From Chara braunii (taxonomy: Eukaryota; Streptophyta; Charophyceae; Charales; Characeae), in the NCBI GenBank assembly GCA_003427395.1, contig BFEA01000555.1:565051-589718 (forward strand): a stretch of 24,668 bases of DNA, read 5' to 3'. This document shows, in pieces, positions 1 through 8,963 of this stretch. The position numbers and the translations under genes are program-made. Position 1 is the first letter of the stretch. Every line of letters starts with the position of its first letter. The notes below the pieces were generated by a model. The model saw only the letters and a program-made list of their open reading frames with translations, had not been told where the DNA came from and did no database searches.

Positions 1-27
1 AGGTAAGTTCACGCGTGCGTTCAGATG

Positions 28-342
28 TTTGAAGGTGATGAGAGTCAAACGAGATAACAAGCACAAAGTACACGTCATCCAGATGACAAGATTGATTCAA
101 ACACATAGCAACCAAGGAGTCCCACTGCTCGTTTCGTAAAGCAAGTGGTAAGTGGTAACTAATAAAAGTCGACAAAAAGTTGTTCAATTTAGTATATGTG
201 GAGGTTCTTGGGTTTGAGCAGTGGGAGGTTCTTGGGTTTGAGCAGTGGTACTCTTTGGTTGCAATGTGTTTGAGTCAATTTTGTCATCTCGATGACGTGT
301 ACTTTGTGCTTGTTATCTCGTTTGACTCTCATCACCTTCAAA
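28..342. repeat. Long inverted repeat, 103-bp arms
   Basis: Positions 28-130 and 240-342 are reverse complements of each other with only a few mismatches, separated by a 109-bp spacer. The transcript would fold into a hairpin of about 100 bp. The arms start with TTTGAAGGTGATGAGAG and end with CACTGCTC. The spacer holds a 24-bp unit repeated twice (201-224 and 225-248), whose second copy runs into arm 2. No ORF lies inside. It could be a fold-back element, the remnant of two head-to-head insertions, or a small-RNA-producing hairpin; the sequence alone does not decide. Confidence 0.85.
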
Positions 343-552
343 CAAACACTCCCCCTTGAGCAGGTGATTTGTATTGCAAGGGCTAGGCTAACACTTTTTC
401 TCTTCTCTTTGCCTTTTTATTTTTTCTTCTCTTGTACTCATGCTTTCCTCTCTTGTACTCATGCATGCTAGTGCAATACCAGAGTGGCCCGGGGTCACTT
501 GCCCGGCCAGGCCCAAAAAAAAAAATAGTAATAAAAAATATATATATATATA

Positions 553-1309
553 CAGGGTAACCAGCCCGTACGTACGGAAGTCCCCGGGCAGACCTCCGTA
601 CGTACGGGCGTTCGGGGTCCCGTACGGGGTCCGAACCCGACGACGTTTGGCCCCCGCCAAAAATTATTTCGGGGCCAAAAAATTATTATTTTTTTCTGAA
701 TTTGTTTTTATGAGTTCTCTATGATGTGATGTACATGCCTGTAAATTTTCAAGTCATTTGGCTAAGCCAAATTAGAATTACAAATCGCCAAAGATGGCAG
801 TGTCAAAACGTGCTCGCCCATGTATTTTTTCACTTTTTACTTTTTGTTTTCACTTTAGTTCGGGGTCTTAACAATTTTATTATTTTTTGAAACTTTTTAA
901 GTGGGTTTTGTATTATGTGAAGTACACATCTGTAAGTTTTCAGGGAATTTAAATATTCCAAGACAAAATGAAAAATCTCTAAAGATCAAGGTGTCGAAAA
1001 CATGCTCGCGCGCTCACTAAATTTAATTCTCTTTTTATTTATATTTATTTTAATTATTAGTATTTATTTTCCGCATTTTATTTTTATTTCAAATTTGGTA
1101 AGGAATTCGGATGTAATGCTCAGGCGAATCTTGTTTAATTTATGTTTCTCCATATCATATATTTTTTTCAGATTTGTTTGATGACTGTTTTTCTCTTTTC
1201 TTTTTGGGTCCACGTTCGGCCTGAACGGCCGAACGCATCCCCAAGGGGTCCCATACGTTCGGGCGTTCGGGTTCGGCCGTTCGGCCCGTCCCGAACGCTG
1301 GTTACCCTG
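553..1309. mobile_element. Nonautonomous TIR transposon, 757 bp, hAT-like ends
   Basis: Perfect 13-bp terminal inverted repeats CAGGGTAACCAGC (553-565) and its complement (1297-1309) bound the element. Flanking 8-mers TATATATA (545-552) and TATATCTA (1310-1317) could be an 8-bp target duplication with one change, as expected for hAT elements, but the (TA)n context makes this weak. Subterminal regions are packed with CGTTCGG, CGTACG and CCGAAC motifs on both sides, typical of transposase-binding subterminal repeats. The interior is AT-rich and includes a diverged duplication of about 190 bp (roughly 692-882 and 883-1080, sharing TGTAA-TTTTCA and AAA-TGCTCGC blocks). There is no transposase, so it would depend on an autonomous partner. 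Confidence 0.7.
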
Positions 1310-1420
1310 TATATCTATATATATATATATATTTGTGACGATATATATATAATATATTTTAATATATATATTTCTGTTTGTGACGATATATATACATATA
1401 TATATATATAATATTTTAAT
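1310..1420. repeat. (TA)n-rich low-complexity tract
   Basis: Alternating TATATA runs, including two TTTGTGACGATATATATA blocks. This appears to be the right-hand continuation of the TA tract into which the 553-1309 element inserted. Confidence 0.8.
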
Positions 1421-1616
1421 TTATTTGTTATTTTAAATTTGGTGAAGAATTTCGATGTAACCTTGAGGCAAAAGTTGTTCAATTTTTTTTTCTGCATAAC
1501 ATAGTTTTTTTTTTTTGTTGAAATTGTTAGAATTTGTTTTTTTTTTTTTTTTTTTTTGGGACTTTCCTTGGTCCTTGCACGGGCTGGCCACCCGGGACCC
1601 GGGCGGCCCGGCAGGT

Positions 1617-2239
1617 AGCCTAGTAATTTAGGAATTAGTTTTTTTACCTTTAGTTTAAATTGCCTTTGAAATCCTTGCAATTTCGGAAATACGTCAACAT
1701 ATATTTTTCATTTACTTCAAAATTTTCCTCTCAACTTATCTCTACCTCTTCTATCATCTCCCCAAACTCCTGGAATTTTTTACGAACATTTTTGAAATGC
1801 GTTGACTTTTGCCTCAATTTCCTTAGAATTCTGAATTTACGACCAAATAACTTCGGAATTTTATTCGGACCTCGTGACTGTCTTATGCATGCTTTTCTCC
1901 ATACCCCACGCCATCCTTTGAAAATTTTCTCTCATTTCCTTGCCCGAATGGGAAATTTCCTTCTTTCCCCCTCATTCCGACTTTGAATTTTCTTGGTTTA
2001 ATTTTGGAAGTTCGTAAGACCTCATTACTACTCGCCTTCCTTTCACTGTTCCTTACACCCCTTATGCGTGTCACCCTGGCTCCCCGTGACATCCAACAAC
2101 GCGCACTCCTTAATCGCGCTTGAGACGCTCGTGTCGCCAATCGACTCGCTCGCTTTGACGCACCAACCGTGGCCATAGATCATCCCTCTCGTCAGGTGCT
2201 CCCTCGACATTATCTTCATCTTCTTCATTTGTCGATCCC
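1617..2239. other. No recognisable gene
   Basis: AT-rich and then pyrimidine-rich DNA upstream of the gag remnant. I looked here for a 5' LTR matching the LTR at 21688-24179, and for a primer-binding site, and saw neither. Short open frames on both strands look random. It may be the leader or promoter region of the 2240-21590 element, too diverged to recognise. Confidence 0.5.
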
Positions 2240-3663
2240 ATGCAGAGTGCAGAGTCGGTGAGCCCCTCCTGCTCCATCAGTGAAGGGCTTGCGCTACTAG
2301 CTCACGATACCATGGCCGATTCGGCTCACATTTCCACCCCTATGGCCACCAGTTTGGGTCTAGTCGCCAAATTGGATCGCCTACTGACTCTCCTCGAGAA
2401 CATGCAGGCCAAATTCAATGCCAAATTCACGGCGCTCCATACCGACTTTTCATCCCTGTCGGCCCGCGTGTCACAGCTGGAGGCCCGTACCACTGCACTT
2501 CCCTTCCCACCCGCCTCATCAGCATCTATGCCAGCTTCCTTTCCTTCTTCGGCAGGCGTCATCTACATGCTTGTCTCTTTCACGGGTGGCATGTGCTCAC
2601 CCTAGTCCCACCCTTGCTCTGCAACCATCTATTCCTCCAAGGTTTCCACCCCTACACCTCGGAGTCCGTCCTCAGGACCCATGGGATCTTGTCCCGCCAC
2701 CTCCTCGACGTTAGTTTCCACGACACCTACCTCATCACCCCCTGCTCCTTTGCCCCCCCACCCCTCTCCCCTCCTACACCCAGGACACAAAATGCTGAGC
2801 TCCAACACTAGCTCACCCTGCCCATGATCACATCCGCCAGCTCCAAGGAGGTCAACCCCTGCCTCCCCACCTTGTGACACATCTTGTTGCCCCATTCATC
2901 TACCGACAACATTAGACACAAGCCGTTGCGATGCATTTCACTCTCCCACCACCGGCCACCACGATGTGTCAGGCACCTTTGCCCCAACTTCCTGCTCTCA
3001 CTAGTTCCCTTGCTGGTGCCACTAGATCCTATGTCCCCTTGTTACAATCAGCTCTTCCTCTCGCTACCCATTATCGACCGCTGATGTATGCTCCACAGTT
3101 CCGATCGGATCGCCTCAAACAGTTTGATGGCAGGGTCTCTGAGCTCCAAGGATGGATCTCTATTGCTCAGGAGCAGCTTCACTGCCATGGTGTCGCCATG
3201 GAACTGTAGCCCGTCGAGATGTCCTCTCGCCTTACAGGTCGTGCAACCTCCACCTGGCGCGACTTCCTCACCCTTCGCACATGAGGGCATGTCTTACCAT
3301 GAGTTTCGCGACTTTCTTTAGCAGTACTTTTCTTGCCCTGCGCCAACCCATGACCCGATTACCCGTGTGGCTGAGATCAGATGGCTTGGTGGCGACAATG
3401 CCTTAGAGTCATACATCACGGCATTTCACTGCGTACGCGCCCAAATTCCGGTAACAACCATATCCGAGGATATCATGATCTAGTGATTCCGGGCCGGCCT
3501 ACACCAGCCATTCCAGTTGAAGATGTTGGCGTATTCGATCCCCACCTTACCGGAGGCTTTTAACATTGCTTGGGCCATTTATCTCACTTATGCTATACTC
3601 GTCGGCACCTCGCCTCAGCCCGCCGCTGCCCATCCCACTATTACTGCAACCTGTGTGTCCTAT
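2240..3663 (+). pseudogene. Retrotransposon gag remnant, 5' part
   Basis: An ATG at 2240 opens a frame whose residues about 40-85 form a coiled-coil-like stretch (LVAKLDRLLTLLENMQAKF and a following heptad region). A proline/serine-rich stretch follows. Between about 3080 and 3600 a Retrotrans_gag-type domain can be pieced together across three frames: a RSDRLKQFDGR-ELQGW start, SSRLTGRATSTWRDFL, SYHEFRDFL, then DNALESYITAFHCVRAQIP and a LPEAFNIAWAIYLTYA tail. Several stops and frame changes break it, so it is not translatable as it stands. It ends where CAACGGG-type repeats begin at 3664. The missing second half, with a zinc knuckle, reappears at 20740-21590, so the gene was split by the intervening insertions. 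Assignment to gag rests on the order of conserved W, F and Y positions typical of plant Ty3-type gag. Confidence 0.65.
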
Positions 3664-3751
3664 CAACGGGCAACGGGATTTTTTCAACGTCGTTGTACCC
3701 GTTGAATAGCCCTTGGGGCCCGTTGAATCCCCGTTGAATAGTACAACGGGC
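3664..3751. repeat. CCGTTGAA motif cluster, left boundary
   Basis: Several copies of CCCGTTGAAT or its complement (CAACGGG, TTCAACG, TACCCGTTGAATAG, CCCCGTTGAATAG) lie in 88 bp that end exactly at the large retrotransposon. With the retrotransposon removed, the cluster continues at 18104. The gag reading stops at its left edge, so this is the likely left end of an element inserted in gag. A sub-stretch (TTCAACGTCGTTGTACCC) resembles the reverse complement of the right-hand cluster at 20641-20726 (TTCAACGGTCGTTGAACCC). Confidence 0.6.
3748..3751. repeat. Candidate target-site duplication, left copy (GGGC)
   Basis: GGGC at 3748-3751 directly abuts the 3' LTR, and GGGC at 18100-18103 directly abuts the 5' LTR. 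It is 4 bp if the LTR edge is 3752, or an imperfect 5 bp (GGGCA and GGGCC). Ty3 elements usually make 5-bp duplications, so the exact length is uncertain. Confidence 0.5.
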
Positions 3752-4171
3752 AGTGACGTGCCACCTCACGCCCTGTGCTGTTTTCCGTTCGGAGTGCTAA
3801 GGGTGCGGAAAGAGGGTCCGGGAGAACAACAAGATGGGGTGTGCCAAGGATTTTTGGAAATTGAGTGTGCGGACACAGACAAAACTTAAATCCTCCGTGT
3901 TGGTCCGATGAAGTAAGCCGGTTGCTTTCGCGCGTCGCCGAATGCGCGCACGTGCACGGCGCCAAAAAAGAAAAATCCAAATTCAATCAAAAAAGTATTA
4001 TCAAACTTCCCACCGCACTACGACTCTTCGTTTAGAACAAAAGGGCTTCAGTACGATCCGCGTGTCCCGTGTCCGTATCAAGTCCCGACGTCGCTCGTTG
4101 GTCAGTTCTGAGCCCGACGTGGAGGGTCTCAACCGCGTGGCTCTTTCCTTGTGCTCGTCTTCACTCCATAT

Positions 4172-4522
4172 TCAGTAGTGGAAGCCCTTGGATTCGTAGC
4201 GATCGAAACGCTGGCACTCAGTGCACAGGGTTCGAGGCCAACGGGGCGCCACTGCCGTCCACGGAATGACGATCAGCTCGTTAAATGGCAGCAACACTGA
4301 GTAAGGCGGGAAGTGCGTATTGATAATGACAAAACCCGAGTCCACAAATCCAGAACAACGATTTTCGGGAGGGAAGTAATATCGTCCGCCGATCCGTGCG
4401 ACAGCTTCTTGTATGTCCCACTCGCAAACACGTGTCCTCTCCTCGTTGTAAGGGAAGGGGCGCGTTGGCGTGGGAGATACGGGAGGCTGGTGCCCGATCG
4501 AGGAGCGGCCGTCAGTCCACAT
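4172..4522 (-). CDS. LTR-encoded ORF, unknown family (intact copy)
   Basis: A 116-residue frame from an ATG at 4522 (MWTDGRSSIG) to a stop at 4172, on the sense strand of the LTR, 3' of its TATA box. The frame stays open upstream to 4570 without an ATG. The C-terminal block (GFVIINTHFPPY, LLPFNELIVIPW, APRWP) aligns with residues 68-101 of the ORF at 23452-23979: 19 of 34 residues are identical, and 11 of those 19 use different codons, suggesting selection on the protein. It lies in the transcribed leader (R-U5) ahead of gag. No signal peptide or membrane segment is evident, and I recognise no known domain. Cysteines precede the block in both copies, but not in an obvious zinc pattern. Confidence 0.55.
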   Translation of the reverse strand: MWTDGRSSIGHQPPVSPTPTRPFPYNEERTRVCEWDIQEAVARIGGRYYFPPENRCSGFVDSGFVIINTHFPPYSVLLPFNELIVIPWTAVAPRWPRTLCTECQRFDRYESKGFHY

Positions 4523-4744
4523 ATCAATCAATTGAAATGAGTTTGCAAAAATCACAATCGAAAAAACCAACTAACATTTTTCTTCCTTTCAATACGAGAG
4601 AAGCATGCTACAATGCTCGTACAACCACACAGGGATCGGGTTAAAGTTTCGAGGGATCAACTCGCGACAGAGGTTCAGCAGGCCAGATCGTCGTCAATCC
4701 GAGGCCCCTTGCTCTTTCGAGGCAGCCTCTGAGACTGGCTGCAG

Positions 4745-5224
4745 ATGTCGTGCAACATAAGGCAGATGGCATGCGCAGTGCAATTTAGAACGACAGATCT
4801 AAACACTCTTGCATTCTCGGACAAAATCCTATCAAGCTCGGGGTTTAATCAACGCAAAAATCCACATGCAAACATTTTTATGCATACATCCACTGTGGAA
4901 GGTGCGAAAATGATAATGGTGCATAGATCAGAAATAAATCGGGGGATTGTACACACATATCCACCGTTCACAAGACAAGATGATTGGGTTCCTTTGCATC
5001 CGAGGATTACCCAGGAAACTAATGGAAGAGTTCCGGAAGTTCTTCTTCGCAGGAGATCACAAGGGTTTACTTCAGTTCACAGGAGAGACAGATTCATAAC
5101 ACAGCGTCATTCAGATCAGAGAGAGAAAGAGAGGAGATGGGTGAGAAGTGTCGAGACAGGAGACACTGGGATCCGACAAGGGAACGTTCGGCTTCATTGC
5201 CATAAACTCACACAAAAAAAATGA
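4745..5224 (+). CDS. Antisense ORF in 3' LTR, unknown
   Basis: A 159-codon frame with an ATG at 4745, on the strand opposite to the element. The other LTR has the same frame at the same length (16384-16863) with no indels and no stops, but about 28 residues differ. It is rich in R, H, Q and S, with no recognisable domain. The many amino-acid changes argue against strong protein constraint; it may be a chance frame in a GC-moderate LTR. A second short frame starts at 5221, overlapping its stop. Confidence 0.25.
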   Translation: MSCNIRQMACAVQFRTTDLNTLAFSDKILSSSGFNQRKNPHANIFMHTSTVEGAKMIMVHRSEINRGIVHTYPPFTRQDDWVPLHPRITQETNGRVPEVLLRRRSQGFTSVHRRDRFITQRHSDQREKERRWVRSVETGDTGIRQGNVRLHCHKLTQKK

Positions 5225-5561
5225 TCCGCAACCATGAAGGCTCATTCGCCGTGAAATTCCAATATGGCCCTGGGCCAATCATCCACTCAACTTCAATTAC
5301 CGATCCTCATACCTGCACCGACGATCCCGGTCGTCGCGTGCTAACTTCCGCCGCTGCGATCGTCACCCCGCTGACGCAAGCTCGACTCGGCTCCCCTGGA
5401 TCCCACAGTCCGTCGTGGCGATCAAGCTCGGAACCGGCCAACCTACAATCAGCCCGTCGGGACTTTTCGACTCGCACCCAAACGCATCACCTAGCCACTG
5501 CTTCCCGGAAGCTGGCTTGTGAGTGGAAAACGTAAGAGGGCTTTGCGGGCGAGCTTGCCGA

Positions 5562-5568
5562 ATTTATA
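5562..5568 (-). promoter_or_regulatory. TATA box of 3' LTR
   Basis: The minus strand reads AACTATAAATTCCG. The same box is at 17201-17207 in the 5' LTR, and a matching GATATAAATTCCG is at 22478-22484 in the related LTR. It lies about 890 bp into the LTR, which implies a U3 of about 0.9 kb and roughly 1.8 kb of transcribed LTR downstream. Confidence 0.65.
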
Positions 5569-6455
5569 GTTGCGAGAAGGAAGACAGACGGGGGAGAAGA
5601 CAGAGGGGAAATCGAGGTGTAGAAGGAAAAGATTCAGCGAGGGGTCAAGGGAAGCCATGTTGATCCTTCAAAACCCAATGTTCGGCAAATCAGATTCGTC
5701 TCGCAATTGGAAGATCCTCTTACTCAAGGCGTCTGATTGGTGAGTGGGGAAGGATCAACCAGGTTTCACGAGCCAAGGTTGAAGAGCGAGAAGGAAAGAG
5801 GCGCGAAAAGCAGCGTTAGATGGGGCCAAGATTCAGATGATCAAGAAAGGAAAACAGGCGCGCAAAGAGCAGAAGGACGAAAAAAAACAGTTGTGATAGG
5901 AGAAGAAGAGGAGGGGGAAAGGAGAGAGAAAAAGCATGGGAGAAGAATGACGCGTGAAAAAAAGAGGAGGAAGCTCGCATGCGCGGTGCCGACAACAAAA
6001 GAAAAAGGTACCAAAACAGTTATAGCTTGCTTATGTCCTAAACTAATTCGAAAATTGAAATCACCATATCCGCGCGCGAAAGTCAACGCGGGAATAGAAA
6101 GTCCTATGCCTATCCATATTCTCACAAAATTCCTAGAGTTTTCTCTGACGTGACCGAGAACATTCATGCACACAATAAAAAGGACATGTCGGGTTCCGTT
6201 TATTCCGGAATTCCTAACTGTCGAGCCCGATTCCTAGTGCGCTAGCTAAGGCGCACGCAATTTCCCATGCATTTCCCGAATTACAAAAAGCATAATTCCA
6301 AGAATCAATTAGAACTTCCGAAAAATGGGGGCCTGAACAAAGCACCTGAAATCAAGAAAAGCGACAGGGGCTTTGTTGGGTCAGTATAATACAAAAGAGG
6401 GAATTGAGGCAAGGGGTACGAAAGAGAGCACGGGGTTGGGAAGTGGTTCGTCACA

Positions 6456-6952
6456 TATGTGACGCGCAGGGGGTTTCAAAACTATGCGATCTCCTGATTG
6501 CATAAAACCCTGAACAAAGGAAGTGAGAGGAGACGAAGAAGCACGAAGAGGAGAAACTTAGATCAGCGGAGAAAACTCGAGCCGGGACGTGGATTGGCGA
6601 CAACATCCGTGGCAAGATCTCCGTGAGGCATGCCGGCTCGTGCTGTTTCGGATCCCATCCTCTGCAGTCCTGTCATATGCTACCCCCTGCCCTTCAACTT
6701 CGGAGATCGTTCAGGTGGCACCATCATGGTCCATCAGGTCTTCGTGTGCTCTGCACTCCCAGCCCAGCGCAATCCATCGAATCAGAGCATGTGTTGACAT
6801 CGTCGTCAATAGCGTGATCTTCGCGAGACGTCTGATTCGTGCCGCTCGGGGGACACGTGTCGATCTCTCCAACCGATCGCCACGGAGAGCCTTCCCGATG
6901 GCACCTTCCGTAATCCTAATCCTTGCGCCGTCGTGGTGACACGTGGCGGGTA
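6456..6952. other. Internal 3' end of retrotransposon, no gene seen
   Basis: Between the last open frame and the 3' LTR. On the sense strand this stretch is pyrimidine-rich, so there is no polypurine tract beside the LTR. The junction reads GCGTCACATATGTGACG, a palindrome formed by an LTR-end-like CGTCACA, TA, and the LTR start TGTGACG. The same junction occurs at 21678-21694. Confidence 0.6.
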
Positions 6953-7552
6953 TTAATGCCGCGTCGAAATGGGAAAGTAAACATTGTACATGAAGGGCTG
7001 TCGACGGGGAGGGTTGGGGGGAAGTGGGGGTAAGTAGCGGTTCATCCCTTCCTCTGTCACTGGAAGCTCCTCGTAGCGGATGATCCGGTGAAAGCGGGGA
7101 AATCGGTCGCCGCTGTGAGGGAGGGGGGCAAGGTAGTCAGGGTAGAGGGTGGAGAAAGTGTGGAAGAGCGCCGCGCGAAATAGCTTGTGATGGCGGCATG
7201 CAGGGATGGTTCCTGTGATTACGCAATAGACTTCTACTGCGTTGCTCTGCTCCCACGCCGCACTAAACAAAAGGGCATGCAAACAGAAGACGGGAGTTGC
7301 GCATTGAAGGGAAGGATGGGGATGGACGGTGACGGCGAGGCGGGTGGAGTAGAAGTGGTGGAAGGTATTGGGAGGGAAGGGGTTGCGAGTGGAGGTGACA
7401 GGGGGTAGAGATCTGACAGAGGGTGAGGTAATCAAGGGGACGGCGAGATAATGACCGGGGACGACGGTTGATCCCCCGCATCGGTACGTGGACGAACTGG
7501 GGGACGGGCTAAGGTGGAGGGGGAGGAGGATCGGCTCCATCTTCGTCGCCAT
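6953..7552 (-). CDS. Post-integrase ORF C, proline-rich, unknown
   Basis: A 199-residue frame from an ATG at 7552 to 6953, the last open frame before the 3' LTR. It overlaps the end of the preceding frame by about 120 bp in a different phase. The N-terminus is rich in S, P and T. The C-terminal third reads like a real protein (FHTFSTLYPDYLAPLPHSG, RFPRFHRIIRYEELPVTEEG, PPLPPNPPRR). No membrane segment, so it does not look like an envelope protein. It may be a frameshifted continuation of the frame before it. I do not recognise the family. Confidence 0.4.
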   Translation of the reverse strand: MATKMEPILLPLHLSPSPSSSTYRCGGSTVVPGHYLAVPLITSPSVRSLPPVTSTRNPFPPNTFHHFYSTRLAVTVHPHPSLQCATPVFCLHALLFSAAWEQSNAVEVYCVITGTIPACRHHKLFRAALFHTFSTLYPDYLAPLPHSGDRFPRFHRIIRYEELPVTEEGMNRYLPPLPPNPPRRQPFMYNVYFPISTRH

Positions 7553-8484
7553 GCGCTCGGAGTTGTGGCCGCAGGGTCGCCATCTTCGGGCTTGGGGGGC
7601 TCCGAATCCCAGGTCGGGTCATCGTTGATGCGCAGGTTCGCCTCGCTGGCAAACTCCAGCTGGCGCTTCCTGGCGGCAATCTCTTCCCTCCTACGTGCCG
7701 CCTCGGGATCTTCCGCCTCTGTGCCCGTGCGCGCCACTTCTTCCTGCAAGGCTTCCCACTCCGATCCGGCTTCCTCCTCTTCGTCGTCGTCTTCTTCCTC
7801 TTCACTTTGCTTTCCTTCGCTGTGCTCACTATAACTCCCTTCCTCCTCAAATGTTTCTTCTTCTGCGTCACCCTATTCTTCTTCTCCTTCTTCTTCTGCC
7901 TCTTCAGATGTATCTTGCTTCGGATAGAAGGCAAGATTGATGATTCCGTTCGGCTTCAAGCATTCCTGCTGCGACGGCAGGGCGTTATCACTTTTTGGTC
8001 CCTCAAAGCACGCAGTCCACTGAAGATACGAGGCCAAGGTCCGAGTAAGGACATGCGGAGCCGGACTCTCGTCGCTTTGCGAAATGATGTCGAGAGAGAG
8101 GTCGTCGACCAGCTGCGCGAGCGGGATGACGAGTTCCTGGACGACTAGCTGGTGATGGCCCGGCCGCACCGATCCGAAAAGAAAACCGAGGAGATCGCCC
8201 TCTACGTCATTTCTCCAAGCCTGGATAATCAGCAGCTCCAGGTACTCAATCCACGCCTGATGCTCGTCGGTCCACGTCCACACCATCGTCACTCGGGCCA
8301 GGCACACCGACAGATCAACAAAAGTCTCACGCCACGACCGCCAGTGTCTGGGATCAAGGAGCGGGACTGCAAGGGGCTCGAGCAAGAAGGAAAGATGAGG
8401 ATGAAGATCGGATTGCCAGAAGGTGGGAAAAAGAGAGGGAAGGCCGAAGGTGGAGAGAGGAGCGAGAGGGGCGGCGCGGTTCAT
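7432..8484 (-). pseudogene. Post-integrase ORF B with acidic C-terminal half, one in-frame TAG
   Basis: The ATG at 8482-8484 overlaps the TGA of the upstream frame (ATGA). The frame is open for 203 residues, meets a single TAG at 7873-7875 inside a Glu-rich run, and continues in the same phase to 7432, about 350 codons in all. The first half is hydrophobic/aromatic (WTWTDEHQAWIEYLELLII, LVVQELVIPLAQLVDDLSL). The second half is a long Glu/Asp/Ser tract, then a charged helix-like part (EAARRREEIAARKRQLEFA) and a PEPPKPEDGDPA-like stretch. The TAG could be a point mutation or a read-through site. It sits where some plant Ty3 elements carry extra ORFs. Unknown family. Confidence 0.5.
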
Positions 8485-8963
8485 TGGGGGCGTTGGAAGG
8501 GGACGAGTGTGGGGAGGACCACTGCCGGTTGGCGCGTAGAGGTGCGGATCCCGTCGAAGTCAGTCCCGTACGTCGGGACGAGGTTGTACCCGGGGCGCGC
8601 TAAACGGTGATGCCAATCAGACGATAACTGCTGCGACCACTCCCGTAATGAGGTCAGGATCGCGATATGCCTAAGCGGGCTGACCGCGCTGATATCACCA
8701 CTGAAAGCAGCGACCGTGGTGACGTGGCTCGTTCCTGGAGCCGCCCGCCAATTGACTGTCACCACCTCTGCCAATACTACTGCCTGCGGACTTCCTGCGA
8801 ATCGGAATGCAGCGGCGACATACACACCCTCGGTGCAGAAAAACTGCGCCAGTCGTTGAAGATCAAGACTGAGCCGTGGATGCCGAACTTGCCGGATCTT
8901 CGAGATATAGCCACGCGGCTGCAGCAGATGATCGCCAAGGGCTTGCTCCGTAAGGAAACTCAT
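8481..8963 (-). CDS. Post-integrase ORF A, unknown
   Basis: 160 residues. Its ATG (8961-8963) overlaps the integrase stop as ATGA, and its own TGA overlaps the next ATG the same way. The composition is that of a folded protein with alternating hydrophobic strands (GVYVAAAFRFAGSPQAVVLA, VVTVNW). No motif I can name. It could be translated by termination-reinitiation after integrase, by a -1 frameshift, or be a frame-broken continuation of the polyprotein. Confidence 0.45.
   Translation of the reverse strand: MSFLTEQALGDHLLQPRGYISKIRQVRHPRLSLDLQRLAQFFCTEGVYVAAAFRFAGSPQAVVLAEVVTVNWRAAPGTSHVTTVAAFSGDISAVSPLRHIAILTSLREWSQQLSSDWHHRLARPGYNLVPTYGTDFDGIRTSTRQPAVVLPTLVPFQRPQ

Larger units (their letters stand above)
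477..1616. mobile_element. Outer small TIR-like element (tentative)
   Basis: GC-rich ends in otherwise AT-rich DNA face each other: 477-514, rich in GGCCCGGGG and GCCCGGCCAGGCCC, and 1581-1616, rich in GGGCTGGCCACCCGGG. The reverse complement of the right end aligns imperfectly with the left, both opening TACC. The interior holds a second element (553-1309) set in a (TA)n tract. The right subterminal stretch 1430-1560 resembles 1085-1210 of the inner element (AATTTGG, then GAATT and CGATGTAA-like blocks, ending in T-runs and GGG). No coding capacity. The inverted ends are weak, so this call is tentative. Confidence 0.35.
3752..6455 (-). repeat. 3' LTR of the large retrotransposon
   Basis: This matches 15397-18099 base for base over most of its length. 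On the element's sense strand it begins TGTGACGAACCACTTCC (right edge 6455). At its left edge the last shared sequence is GGCGTGAGGT, followed by GGCACGTCACT. The LTR of the related copy at 21688-24179 ends in CGTCACA, so I place the end near 3752. The 5' LTR lacks this CGTCAC end, so the terminus differs by about 10 bp between the two LTRs. It contains a TATA box, a sense ORF near its end and an antisense ORF in the middle, described separately. Confidence 0.88.

Noticed and set aside
1-10. Splice donor AGGTAAGT at the window start
   Set aside because: It matches the consensus, but no exon is visible and the window edge prevents evaluation.
1617-2239. 5' LTR of the gag remnant
   Set aside because: No similarity to 21688-24179 by eye, and no TGGTATC-type primer site before 2240.
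6953-7552. Envelope-like protein
   Set aside because: No signal peptide, transmembrane segment or furin-like site could be seen.
7514-7940. Plus-strand Leu/Ser/Pro-rich frames
   Set aside because: These are the antisense of the acidic Glu/Asp tract of the minus-strand ORF B.
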